A stretch of DNA of 64,000 nucleotides from Parasponia andersonii (Eukaryota > Streptophyta > Magnoliopsida > Rosales > Cannabaceae). Shown piece after piece: positions 24,460-35,462 of the stretch. A program made the position numbers and the translations under genes. The stretch covers positions 649,125 to 713,124 of the forward strand of contig JXTB01000149.1 in NCBI GenBank assembly GCA_002914805.1. Reading direction: 5' to 3'. The notes under the pieces were generated by a model. That model made no database searches. It was not told the DNA's origin and worked only from the letters and a program-made list of their open reading frames with translations. Every line of letters starts with the position of its first letter. The stretch's first letter is position 1.

Positions 24460-25413
24460 ATGATCTACCTCCAAAACAGGGACAGGGGCATTTTCAAAGA
24501 CCCGCCCAAATCTGGCGTCCCTAAGCATATGAAGAACAGGAACAGGTACTGCCAGTTTCACAAAGACTACGGGCACGACACTGTCCACTGCCGCAACCTT
24601 TACGCACAGGTCATGATGGCGATCCATGCCGGCAGGTTGAAACAGTATGTGAAAACCAGTGGAACTCAGCCGCAGAAAGACTTCTCCAGGCCTGAAAAGG
24701 GGAAGCAGACCCAGGCCTCTGGATCAGGAGAGCAGACCCTGAGGATAGTACCGACCATCGTGGGCAGGCCAGAGCCAACCCAGGATCAAGAGGAGAAGAA
24801 AAAATGCCTCAAAAAGGCTGAAGGAAAGGTGAAGCGCCTGAGGTGGATAGGCCATTCCGTCAACCATTTGATGATGGGAGAAAGTCGCGCCTCTGCCGCC
24901 CCCATCATTTTCACCCAGCAAGATTTGACCACGGTACGCCTACCTCACGACGACCCCTTGGTGATTAAACTGCAGATCGGCTCCGCATTGGTCGGAAGGG
25001 TCCTGGTCGACGGTGGAAGCAGCGTCGATATCCTGTTCCTTAGCACATTCGAGAATATGGGCCTGGATCGAAGTGCACTCAGGCCAACCTGTCAGCCGCT
25101 GTTCGCTTTCGACAGCACTAAGGTCAGCCCCTTGGGCGTCGTGACCCTGAAGGTCTGCGCTATTGAGAGATGCTTGGACGTGGACTTCGTCATCATTGAC
25201 TGCCAGTCCTCCTTCCACGTCATCATGGGAAGGGAATGGATCCACACCATGCATGGGGTCGCTTCCACCCTCCACCAGGTCTTAAGATGTCTATCAAAGG
25301 GTGGTACCTATACGATAGACATCAAGGGAGACCAGGTCTCCGCAAGGAAATGCTTTTCAACCGCCCTGAGGGGAGCCGACGCGAGTACAAACGCCTCGAC
25401 CGGGGACAGATAG
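24460..25413 (+). pseudogene. Tat gag C-terminus and aspartic protease
   Basis: This is the longest open piece, 317 codons. Near its start is the zinc-binding-like CQFHKDYGHDTVHC (about 24550-24591), usual for Tat gag. The protease follows, with the active-site block VLVDGGSSVDILF (about 25003-25041). It has DGG in place of the more common DTG or DSG, but that form is frequent in this lineage. The block VIMGREWIHTM (about 25221) ends the protease fold. The piece would be part of a longer gag-pol in an active copy. Confidence 0.85.
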
Positions 25414-25434
25414 TAATCAAAGGACCGCCTGCCA

Positions 25435-26893
25435 GTGTACATGAAGCAAATCGAAGAGGAGTCTGATAGATCGGAATCCACAATCGAGGAGCCGGTAGCG
25501 GTCCCTTTGAAAGAGGCAGAACTGGCAAAGGTGGTTCTAATCGGGGCCTTATTGCCCGAGCAACAAAAGAACGAAATATTGGGATTCCTGAAGCAGAACG
25601 AGGACGTCTTCGTGTGGTCCCACGATGACATGCCCGGGATAGACCCCGCGCATACCTGCCACTGGCTGAAAAAAAACCCCAATTTCCCTTCAGCCAGGTA
25701 GAAACCCCGAAGGTTCGCACCAGAGAAAAACATGGTGATCAACAAGGAGGTGGAAAAGCTGCTGGAGAATGGTCTGATCAAGGAATGTGTGTACCCGTGT
25801 TGGGTCTCCAACTCGGTGGTGGTGAAAAAGAAAAACGGCGACGACTGTATTTGCATAGACTTCACCAACCTGAACAAGGCCTGCTCGAAGGATAGCTTCC
25901 CCTTGCCAAGAATTGACCAAATGGTAGATGCGACGGCGGGATTCAACAGAATGAGCTTTTTGGATGCCTACTCTGGGTACAACCAGATCCCCCTGTACGC
26001 GGAAGACCAGATCCACACGGCTTTTATCATGGAGCGTGGTCTGTACTGCTATAGGCGTATGCCATTTGGCTTGAAGAATGCGGGAGCAACCTACCAAAGG
26101 TTCATGAATAAGATGTTCGCCGGGCTACTAGGGAAGACTATGGAGGCTATATTGACAACATGGTCGTGAAGAGCAGAGAAGATTCAGACCATCTGAGACA
26201 CCTCGACGAATGTTTTCAGATTCTGAGGCAATATCGGATGCGTCTGAATCCCAAAAAATGCACGTTTGGGGTGTCTTCTGGTCAATTCCTGGGGCATATC
26301 GTGAGCAGGAGGGGTATTGAGACAAACCCGACCTAGCTGACCTCGATCGCAAATGTGTAGAGACCCTCGACCATTCTGTAGATCCAACGCCTGGCTAGGA
26401 AGATAGCCGCTCTCAGCCGATTCGTCTCCAAGATGTCCGACCGATGCAAGTCTTTCTTCCAATACTTGAAGAAAAGCTCTACTGTCGTCTGGAGGGAGGA
26501 ACAAGACAGAGCACTGACAGATCTCAAGCTATATTTGAGTCACCCACCTATCCTGGCTTCCCCAGCAGAGGGGGAGCACCTGTACGCCTATTTAGCAGTA
26601 TCCGAAGTAGCAATCAGTGCTGTATAGTTCATCGAGGAAGATGGCAAACAGAAACCAGTATTTTATATAAGCCGCATGCTCCTGAATGCCGAGACGCGAT
26701 ATAGTGTGGCAGAAAAGCTGGTCCTCACTTTGGTCAACGCTAAAAAGAAACTCCGACAGTACTTTGAGGCACACTCGGTCACCGTGTATACGGATTTTCC
26801 CATCCGGCAAATTTTGGCCAAGCAAGACCTATCGGGATGACTGACCAAGTGGGCCATCGAGATGGGAATATACGACATCGAGTATTGGCCTCG
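25435..26893 (+). pseudogene. Tat reverse transcriptase and first RNase H (broken)
   Basis: RT blocks are seen in order: VEKLLENGLIKE (25750), CIDFTNLNKAC (about 25853), FLDAYSGYNQI (about 25960) and RRMPFGLKNAGATYQRF (about 26054). The catalytic motif at 26148-26159 reads YIDN instead of YVDD or YIDD, and a one-base frame change lies just before it. RNase H blocks follow (LYAYLAVSEVAISAV near 26580; YSVAEKLVLTLVNAKKKLRQYF near 26700), with stops at about 26332, 26356, 26626 and 26837. The region stops where the solo LTR enters. Confidence 0.85.
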
Positions 26894-26898
26894 AGTGG

Positions 26899-28123
26899 TG
26901 TTGCGGATTTTACAATACCTACGCAAGTGCACATGCCGAAACAAGTAATATAATAGTGAGTGAGTATCATCTCCACAGGGATTGATTACCAAAATTATTT
27001 ATAAAATCTAAATGTCAAACAAGCTAGTCTAACGAATGAGAAATAAAGATTTGTAATAAAATAGCAACAATTTAAAGATGCAAGCAGAAAAGTAAATATT
27101 AAGCAGAAAATAATGAGATCTAATCAAGTGATTGTGAATCAGTGGTGTGGATAAGCTGGGATTATTGAATCCTCATTGGTTGCAAATCTGGGTTTAATTG
27201 CTGCAGCAACGCCTATGGCAAAATAACTCCAGTAACTGAAAATTCAATCTGTACATATTAATCTTCCGAATTCAATATGTTTAAGGTTCTTTTAAACCAG
27301 ATTTGACATATTCCTATACTAACCCAGTTCTCAAAACATCATTTATAGTATCAATTCTCAATGAGTTTGCATGGTAACAATATATTCCTATACCATTACT
27401 AATTCAAAGATCTACTAAAGAGATGATTGAATCATGCATCATTCAAGCTAAGTCCAACTAAGATTAACCTTTCCAGAATTAATCCTAATTTATTTATCCT
27501 AAATATTGATGGCCAAGCAACAAAAGGAAATAATAGTAAGGCACACTTGAACGAACTAGAGGAAAATACCATAAACATTTAAAACAACTTTAATCCATCA
27601 TTACAACCTCAGATTCATCATAATCCCAGCTAAGGGAACTTAGCTCATGGTCTGAAATGTAAAAATCAGCAACCTAAAATGCTCCATAGATTACAGAAAG
27701 TTCAAGAAAAGAAAAAAGAATATTAAATACAAAGAAGATTAAAAGAGATGAAGAAAGTGCTAGCTGGATGATGGTGNNNNNNNNNNNNNNNNNNNNNNNN
27801 NNNNNNNNNNNNNNNNNNNNNNNNNNNNNNNNNNNNNNNNNNNNNNNNNNNNNNNNNNNNNNNNNNNNNNNNNNNNNNNNNNNNNNNNNNNNNNNNNNNN
27901 NNNNNNNNNNNNNNNNNNNNNNNNNNNNNNNNNNNNNNNNNNNNNNNNNATAAAAATCAAGGGAAATAAGATAGATATTAACTAGATTAGATCTTAAACA
28001 TCAGCAACGCCAAAAACTAAAATAAAGTAAAGAAAGGTACCTAAACTATAAAATTTATTATTCTAAAGCAACTAACCTAAGACTAAAAACACACAAGATA
28101 ACTCTATTTTCATAGAGTTATCA
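26899..28123. mobile_element. Solo LTR (or small LTR-type element) nested in the Tat pol region
   Basis: The interrupted pol sequence resumes exactly after this block. The block starts TGTTGCGGATTTTAC, ends GAGTTATCA and is flanked by the 5-bp duplication AGTGG (26894-26898, 28124-28128). TG...CA ends with a 5-bp duplication are the mark of LTR-element integration. There is no reading frame or internal domain, so a solo LTR of about 1.2 kb is the best reading. It is far more AT-rich than its host element. A run of N lies inside. The orientation is not fixed. Confidence 0.8.
27777..27949. other. Assembly gap (173 N)
   Basis: Unresolved bases inside the nested solo LTR, with TGATGATGGTG just before. 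Open frames drawn across it are meaningless. Confidence 1.
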
Positions 28124-28128
28124 AGTGG

Positions 28129-28642
28129 CGAAGAAAGGACAATCATGGCAGATTTCTTGGTGGAAATTGAATCTTTCGGCGAGCTGCACGACCCGTTTCA
28201 GATGTCTCAACTTTGCCCCCCTTCAGCCTGGACACTCTATACCGACGGATCCACGAATGTCTCAGGGTCAGGTATCGGGATAGTCCTGCAGACCCCAACG
28301 GGTCTCAGAGTTGAGAAGGCATTGAGACTCGGCTTCCAGGCGACTAATAATGAGGCGGAGTACGAGGCACTGCTGTAAGGCCTTGAGCTGGCACTGCACT
28401 TTGGAGTGGAGAACATCGCAGTAAAGACCGACTCGCAGTTGATCGCGGGTCAGGTCAAGGGAAATTTCGAAGTAAAAGAACCGAGATTGCACAGGTACTT
28501 CTCCAAGGTAATGGGGGCAAAAGCTCGCTTTAGCAATTTCGATATTGGACTGATTCCCAGAGAGATGAACCAGAGGGCCGACAAGCTAGCTAAGAGTGCG
28601 TCAATCGGGGGTACGGTCGGAAGCACAGAAGTTCTCCTATAA
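28129..28642 (+). pseudogene. Tat second RNase H (archaeal type)
   Basis: After a linker MADFLVEIESF (28145), the domain shows WTLYTDGSTNVSGSG (about 28229), NNEAEYEALL (28346) and VKTDSQLIAGQVKG (about 28421). These carry the D, E and D catalytic positions of RNase HI. PREMNQRADKLAKSAS (about 28557) carries the final D. One stop (28376-28378) interrupts it, and the frame just before 28145 is shifted by one base relative to the upstream sequence. A second RNase H of this kind after the ordinary one is the defining mark of the Tat lineage. Confidence 0.85.
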
Positions 28643-28651
28643 GGTGAGAAC

Positions 28652-29850
28652 ATGGAGGACCCCCCGCAGACCCCTGCATACCATGTGTTTGCAACAGGAA
28701 CTGCTGACGAAGGGTGGATGAAACCCATCACCCAGTATTTGACGTTGGAGAACCTGCCCGCGGACCCCCGAGAAGCAAGGTCAGTCAGATTGAAGGCTGC
28801 CAGGTACTCGATGGTGGGGGAACAACTATACAGGAGATCGACAATGGGTCCGATGTTGCGGTGTATAGGTCCAGTCGAAGCGCAAAAACTGATGGAGGAA
28901 ATCCACGAGGGAGTATGCGGTAACCACTCTGGCGGACGCAACCTCGCCCACAAGGCTCTAACAGCCAGATACTTCTGGCCATACATGATGACAGAGGCGG
29001 TCCGATTCGTCAAGAAATGTGGGGTCTGGACATCGTCGGAGAGCTCTCCAGAAGTCCAGGGGGAAGGAGGTACGTCCTGCTGGCCACGGATTACTTCACC
29101 AAATGGGTAGAGGCTGAAGCCTACGCGACCGTTAGTAAGGCAGACACGATTAACTTCATCTGGAAGAACATAATTTGTCGATTTGGGATCCCGAAAGAGA
29201 TACACGCCGATCATGGCACACAGTTCCAAAATGCTAAGCTCAAGGAGTTGTGTGAGCTGCATGATATAAGGCTCAGTTTCTCTTCTGTGAACTACCCTCA
29301 GGGGAACGGCCAAGCAGAGGCAACGAACAAGCCAAGCAACATCAAAAAGAACTTGCAGGAGGCTAAAGGCAAGTGGTTAGAAGAACTGCCGACCGTTATG
29401 TAGGCCCATCGAACCACGGAGCGGAGGTTGACATGAAGAACGCCATTCGCCATGGTCTACCGATCAGAGGCTGTGATCCCGACCGAGGTCGGCCTCCCGA
29501 CCCTCCGCTCCGAAGTGGTAAGAGATGCCCCCTTAAGCGAATGCCAGCTAAGCCGCAACATAGACCTCCTGGAAGAAATGAGAAACATGGCCCTAGTCCA
29601 CCTAGCTTCATACCACCAGTAGGCTAGGTCCTATTACGCAAAGAAGGTTAGTGCTCGACGATTTAACGCCGGGGATTGGGTCCTGAAAGTTAGAACAGGG
29701 AATTCCTCGAAACTGGACTCCAATTGGATCGGACCCTATAAGGTGATTAAAGCACTCGACAATGGTGCGTATATCCTGAAAGAACTCAAGATCGGGAAAA
29801 ACTTGCCGAACACGTGGAACGCTCAGCACTTGAAAAAGTATCACGTGTAA
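28652..29850 (+). pseudogene. Tat integrase (deleted and frameshifted)
   Basis: The zinc-binding region has HEGVCGNHSGGR and then FVKKC (about 29015). The sequence then jumps directly into WGLDIVGELSRSPGG, the start of the catalytic core. About 30 residues, including the second cysteine of HHCC, are missing. The core continues with LLATDYFTKWVEAE (29078), IPKEIHADHGTQFQN (about 29190) and PQGNGQAEATNK (about 29300). A C-terminal segment (AGDWVLKVRTG, then WNAQHLKKYHV) ends at the stop 29848-29850, after frame changes between about 29400 and 29640. Confidence 0.85.
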
Positions 29851-30470
29851 GACGCATGCATATGATGTAAGACCATGTGAATGCTTATATTATTGAAAAG
29901 CTTAAATTCAAAACAGGTCAAGTTCCCTTTTTGCTGCATGGATTCATCTTTTGGATTGCTATAGTAAAAGGGTCTGCCCACAGTAGCAGACCCCACGCAC
30001 TATTCACGTGTAAGACGCATGCGTATGATGTAAGACCATGTGAATGCTTATATTATTGAAAAGCTTAAATCCAAAACAGGTCAAGTTCCCTTTTTGCTAC
30101 ATGGATTCATCTTTTGGATTGCTATGGAAAATGGATCTGCCCACAGTGGCAGACCCCACGCACTATTCACACGTGAGACCCATGTGAACGCTTATATTAT
30201 TAAAAAGCTTAATTCCGAAACAGGTCAGGTCTTCTGCCGCACGGAAAAATCATACCGGGTTGCCACGGAAAAGGGTCTGCCCACAGTGGCAGACCCCACG
30301 TTTTATTTGCACAAGTAAAAAATCATACCAGGCTGCTACAGAAAAGGGTCCGCCCACAGTGGCAAACCCCACGCCTCAGTTGCACAGGTAAAAAATCATA
30401 CCAGGTTGCCACGGAAAAGGGTCTGCCACAGTTGCGGACCATACGCACTACTTGCGCAATCAACGATCGT
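29842..30470. repeat. Tandem array A of the Tat 3' region (163-bp and 73-bp units)
   Basis: It begins at the integrase stop codon. Units start at 29842, 30005 and 30168 (period 163). Each carries CACGTGTAAGACGCATG or a derivative, then AAACAGGTCAAG and TCTGCCCACAGT. The third unit is shortened and passes into about 73-bp subunits (from 30307 and 30380) with AAAAAATCATACCAGG. Such arrays are typical of Tat 3' regions and have been reported as sources of plant satellites. Confidence 0.9.
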
Positions 30471-31088
30471 ACTGTGGGGATCACGTCGCTTGTCGACGAC
30501 CCGAGAAAACGTACGAAGAGGAAAGAGCTGCGCAACCAAAAACTTGCCAGCAGACCTCGAAAACAGTTGTACTATGGGGATCACGTCGCTTGTCGACGAC
30601 CCGAGAAAACCTACGAAGAGAAAAGAGTTGCGCAACCAAAAACTTGCCAGCAGACCTCGAAAACGGTCGTACTATGGGGATCACGTCGCTTGTCGACGAC
30701 CCGAGAAAACGTACGAAGAGGGAAGAGCTGCGCAACTAAAAACTTGCCAGCAGACCTCGAAAACGGTTGTATTATGGGGATCACATCGCTTGTCGACGGC
30801 CCGAGAAAACGTACGAAGAAGAAGGAGCTGAGCAACCAAAACTTTCCAGCAGACCTCGAAAATGATCGTACTATGGGAATCACATCGTGCAATAAAATGC
30901 TTGCCGATGGCTCGAGAAAACGTACGAAGAGGGAAGAACTGTGCAACCAAAAACTTACTAGTAGTCCTCAAAATGATCGTACTATGGGAATCACATCGCG
31001 CAATAAAACGATTGCCGATGACCCGAGAAAACGTACGAGGAGAAAAGGGCTGCGCAACCCAAAAGCTTGCCAGCAGACCCCCTAAAAA
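30471..31088. repeat. Tandem array B of the Tat 3' region (100-bp units)
   Basis: Six units are registered on ACTATGGGGATCAC, starting at about 30471, 30571, 30671, 30771, 30870 and 30981. The period is 100 bp for the first four, then 99 and 111. Each includes TTGTCGACGACCCGAGAAAA and TTGCCAGCAGACC. Because 100 is not a multiple of 3 and the unit has few stops, overlapping open frames run through all frames here; I do not treat them as genes. Confidence 0.93.
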
Positions 31089-31290
31089 ACATTTTAGCTA
31101 TACGAAGAGCTAAAGGAATGCAAGGTCGGGATCAACCCGTTGGAAGTGGACCCTCCCTAAGGAACATTTTAGCTATACGAATGGCTAAAGGAAAGCAGGG
31201 TCGGGATCCACCCGTTGGAAGTGGACCCTCCCTAAGGAACATTTTAGCTATATGAAGAGCTAAAGGAAAGCATAGCTAAAGGAAAGCAGG
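31089..31290. repeat. Tandem array C of the Tat 3' region (75-bp units)
   Basis: Units start at 31089, 31164 and 31239 with ACATTTTAGCTATACGAA, and continue with GGTCGGGATC and CCGTTGGAAGTGGACC. The period is exactly 75 bp and the third unit is partial. The sub-motif AGCTAAAGGAAAGCA repeats again at its end. Confidence 0.92.
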
Positions 31291-31976
31291 CTCTACCCGG
31301 GGGATGGTTTAATTGCACATGGGCAGGATGTGAACGGATTTGGAGTCTACCCGTTGGAAGTAGTCCAGTACCAGACCAAACGTGAAGACAGAAATTAAGA
31401 TTAAAATCTGTTTATTATGTCCTAAAAATACAAAGTGCACAGTCAACAGTGGCGCGCGCTCATAAGCCCTATTTATGGGAGGCAGGTCGCGAACGGACTC
31501 GTAGGGAGACATTAAAGTGGTAGTGCCCTGTTTGTTCCCGGTAAGAGCCGAGCCCAGGCCTTCTCCTTTGCAGCGACGGGTCCAAACAATGGTCGACCAA
31601 TCCCTAGAGCTGGTTCCGAGCGCGGTCCCATTTGGGGTCGGAGAAGTCCAGCCACACACGCGGGTCGAACTCTGCCAAAATAAGTCATAACAGAAGTTAT
31701 ACCTCCTTAAAACCGGATGAGCCAAAGCTCACATCCCTATCTCCGGAACTAATCTTGTCAGTCATAGCTCGAGGAAGACTCACTAATAGTCTGAAATTGT
31801 GTCCATCCGAGTCATCCATAATTATTTATAGAGACAGCTACAACAAGGTTTGACTTTACCCTAGACGCGGTCAACAAAGAAAAAGAAAATAGACTAAAGA
31901 GAATTGCACTATTCTTATTATTTATACAGAGGGTTACAACGAGGGTCAGCTTTACAAATATACAAAATTAGGGACC
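31291..31976. other. Tat 3' region between the repeat arrays and the antisense gene
   Basis: No reliable reading frame. It should hold the 3' end and terminator of the minus-strand antisense gene. Several GTTTGGTCTGGTAC-like and GGACTC words are seen, but no clear repeat. Confidence 0.5.
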
Positions 31977-34900
31977 CTAATTACCTCCGGCCAGGGGAGC
32001 ACAGCCAATCCCGGCGCTTGGACCAGATCCGGTGAAGGGTGGCGTACCAGGGTTGGATTCATCACTGGATAAAATGACCGCACCAGACCCCTCACCTGTT
32101 GAGACCCCCAGACCAGGCAGACCGCCAGGGGCTTCCGAAGTTTGATCTGGCAGACCGAAAATGGGGATAAGCTCTTTGGCAATAGAGGCGGATGTAGAGG
32201 GTCCATCCCTTTCCACAACAAGCATCTTCAGCACGTCAGCGGGGTACGTGATGCTGATCCAATCCCCAAGCTGCTGCATGTAGTACTTGACGGAATAGTG
32301 GTCTCTCTCGACGCCTTTCTGCTCGTCAAACTGGTCTGGCGTTACCACCTCAACGTGGCCTTCGAATTCTCTGTTTTTCCAGCCAGACCTGTAACTTTCC
32401 ACAGAAAAGACATCCACCTGCCTCTGGTACCTCGTTTTCAGGTTCTCCGCGTCCGCCAGCCTATCCCTCAGCGCTGCCAGCCTTAGCTCCGCTTGCCGCT
32501 GCGATAAGTCAACCAAAAAAGTGTTAATGTCGACAAAGTCCTCGCTATGTTTGCGAGACATCTCTACATGAGCACCCATCAGATTTTTGTGATCCAAGTA
32601 GAGATGTCGATTTACCTCGTTAGACCGATCAAGTCTGCGTTGCAGGGAGTGGGCCTCTAGCTTGGCTTTCGCCTCGGCTTTCCTCCATTCTTTGGCGTTA
32701 TCGACAGCCCTGTCACGAGCGATGAAAGCCAGTCCCATCTCTGCCTTTGTGCTCTGCAGTTCTTGCTCATTGGCCCTGAGCTCGTTTTGAGCTAGTCTGG
32801 TGGCCTTAGATTGAGCAAGCTTGTCGGCCTCCGCTTCGACCAGTCTCGCAGCCAGCTCCTTGTGCCTGGTCTTCTTGACACTCAGAGCGTGAGCCACTGT
32901 GTTGCTGATCCTCGCCTCATCGAGGCTCCGATATAAATCGAAGTTAGTCCTCAACTCGGCAAGGGCGGCCTCACTGCGCTCGGCCAATGTAGAGCGGGAA
33001 TTTAGCTCCTCGGTCAAATCCCTGACGCGAGAGAAATAGAAAGACCGGATGGCGGCCAGCTAGTTAAACGAAAAAAGGGGGGTCAGCGTCTAGCAAGGAT
33101 GCTGAGAAATGTAGAGGCAGCCGAATGAACCAAACCTGCGCGAAGGTACGGCTGGCGACAAGCTCGACGTTCTCCAAAGAGAGCGCCTCCAGCTCCGGCT
33201 CTGCGGCTGGACCCTCTCTTTGGGCATTGCCCGCGCCTGAGGAACACGACTCCGCCCCGCCAACCGTGAGGGCACCCTCTCCCCTAACCGGGCATGCCTC
33301 CGAAGCAGCGGTGATAGAGACAAAGGAAAGCCGGGCGTCGCCGAGCGTGCTGCCGGCGGTGGCGAGGGGCGGCACAACCTCGGCAGAAGACGCCACGGCA
33401 GCCCCCGCTATGTCAGCAATTTCGGTTGCCGTCCCCCTTGGAGCACCGCCCAAGTGTGATTTTTCGGTCTTATCTTGACCATTCCCTTCCGACGGGCCAC
33501 TTCACGTGGACCTTCTTCTCTTCAGGAGAGTCAGTGTGGCCCCTCATCTTCGCTGTCAGAAGAAGGGGCGACCCTTCCCCTCTTCTCCGCCGGAAACTCT
33601 ATTTCTTTGGATGAGCCGGCCTCATGGCGTCGCTTTATTGGGATCGGAGGGGGGGAAGACAGCCGAGATTTCAACCTTGGAGCCCCCCCACTGAGCTCGG
33701 TGATCTCCCCACCAAGGTAAGCAGCACTCGACCCCGCGCTCGTTTTCAAACCAGAGTCGGGGGAGGAAGAGGTTGGTACAGCAGACCCCCCGGGCAGACT
33801 CAGGGGCATCCCCTTGCCATGTACGGCCCGTGTGGCCGGCGTCTCCCCAGACGAAGGTCCGCTTGCTCCGGAGCGGGGACCACGGGCACTTCATCCTCTG
33901 AAGGCACCACAAGACGATGGCCGGCGGTTGCCTTGGGGCGAGCCTTATGCCCTGCAGTACCCCCCTTGACGGGAGAGGGGTCTGCCGATGGGTCCGTCTT
34001 AGAACCTGTAAAAAACAAGCAACATGTTTAGATCACGGTCATAACCCGATCGACGAAGCTCAAGGATGCATAAATGAACCCACCTCTAGCCCTCTTAGGG
34101 GCGGCAGATTCTTCCCTACGGAGCCTGTTGCACTCTTCGGCCACAAACCTCACAAACTCTTCGAGCTCGTGGCTAGTCGGCGCCACTAGATCGTTGGAGC
34201 CCGCTAACTGGCTTGAAGTCGTAACCTGACGACCCACCATGGCGATGCTGTCGTGCTCATCCCGGCAGAATCGGTTCAGGGCAGAGGCATCAAGTCGGCT
34301 CCGCAGGTGCTTCGTGATAACCCAGGTGTCCAGGGGGAAGGGAAGGTATGAGACTATCCTGGGTATCATATTCATCACCAGGGGGTTGAGGACGGCATGG
34401 ATGTGTCAGCAACCTCCAGGAGATCCGAAGATGATGATTTCTTCCAGGCCTTTGAGTCGCCCCACCGACAAATGCGGCTCGAACCTATTTTCTTCTGCAG
34501 AGGCTGCACAAGACAAAATAACGTGAGCAATAACAGACAAGGAGAACGCAGATCTGAAAATCACGACTTAGCACTTACTCTGCAGGAAAACTGAGGGAAT
34601 TTAGAAGTGCTCTCCATTCACCCAAGGGGAGCACCACGCCCCTCCAACAGCGTATAGCCTAGAGTGAGAGTCCCATTGCTTGTCTGACCTCGGCAAGCCC
34701 CAGAAGATGTGACATCCCGGGAGCGGTTGAAGGTAAAAGGTGGGGTAGGAACTCTTTTTGGGGATGAGGGTGAGCTTGTAAGTATAAAAGACCACCTCTA
34801 GATCGATATGCAGGTTTAGAGAACTGACAGGGCGGAAAGCCTCATCAGAATCATGATCCCGTTTGTGTTTAACTGTATCAGATGGATCCCCGTCAAAGCG

Positions 34901-35121
34901 AAGAATTGGTGGATCAGAGGAGAAAGAGGGAATCGCAGCCATTCTAGATGTTTTCTGCCCAAAATAATAGAGCCTTCAGGGGCAGATGGAAGAAGATACC
35001 AATCCGCGGGGCCCTCGACCCTTTGCAGCGTCACTCCGCCGGGGAGGCAGAGCTGTCTCCTCAGTGAATCCAACTCCGAATCCACGATGGGGCGCAATTC
35101 CTGATCTTGATTCGAGGCCAT
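31977..35121 (-). pseudogene. Antisense gene of the Tat element (gypsy-type transposon domain plus coiled coil)
   Basis: Coding-like frames run on the minus strand, opposite to gag-pol. The N-terminal piece (35121-34816) begins MASNQDQELRPIVDSEL and contains WLRFPLSPLIHQFFALTGI, matching the plant putative gypsy-type transposon domain (Pfam PF04195). It continues in another frame at 34942-34601 (PTFYLQPLPGCHIFWGLP). Middle pieces lie at 34378-34028 and about 34018-33531, low-complexity and basic/acidic. The longest open piece (33017-31977, 346 aa) is a charged coiled coil. Gaps between pieces look like introns plus frameshifts. Antisense genes in this position are known for several Tat elements; their function is unknown. 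Confidence 0.75.
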
Positions 35122-35462
35122 CGTTCTGGATACGATCGAAAGAGCAAAAGTCTCTAGAAATGGGAGAAGTCGGAAACCCTAAAGATTTTACGAGGCTAGA
35201 ATAATTGAAGATTTTAGTAAAGTAGCAAATGAGCGTAAATGTGGCTTTTATAGAGGGGGAGCTGAAGAGTTTTTCTGGAAAATGGGAGAGCAAAGGAGAC
35301 CGAACAGTCGGAACTTTGAAATTTAAAAAATTTTGTGACATGGGATGGCGTGCCTCCGCGTCGGTAAGGGGGAGTCACGTGTATCCCTCAAATTGGAAGA
35401 ACGGAGAAACGATTTCCCCACTTGATGGATACGAATCCATCAAGTAGGGAAATGGGGACAGT

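Noticed and set aside
25308..26097. Minus-strand open frames of 132-212 codons
   Set aside because: Antisense shadows of the protease/RT region.
27760..27960. Open frames across the N block
   Set aside because: They are made of unresolved bases.
28087..28123. Helitron 3' end, because of the hairpin ATAACTCTA/TAGAGTTAT
   Set aside because: No CTRR terminus; the TG...CA ends and 5-bp AGTGG duplication fit an LTR insertion instead.
28450..29313. 287-codon minus-strand open frame
   Set aside because: It lies opposite the Tat RNase H/integrase region whose plus-strand domains are clear; no family resemblance.
30406..31085. Overlapping open frames with repeated peptides
   Set aside because: They arise because the 100-bp tandem unit has few stops; they occur in every frame and on both strands, which is not gene-like.
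30471..31290. CRISPR-like repeat spacing
   Set aside because: Units are contiguous 75-100-bp tandem repeats without unique spacers, inside a plant retrotransposon.
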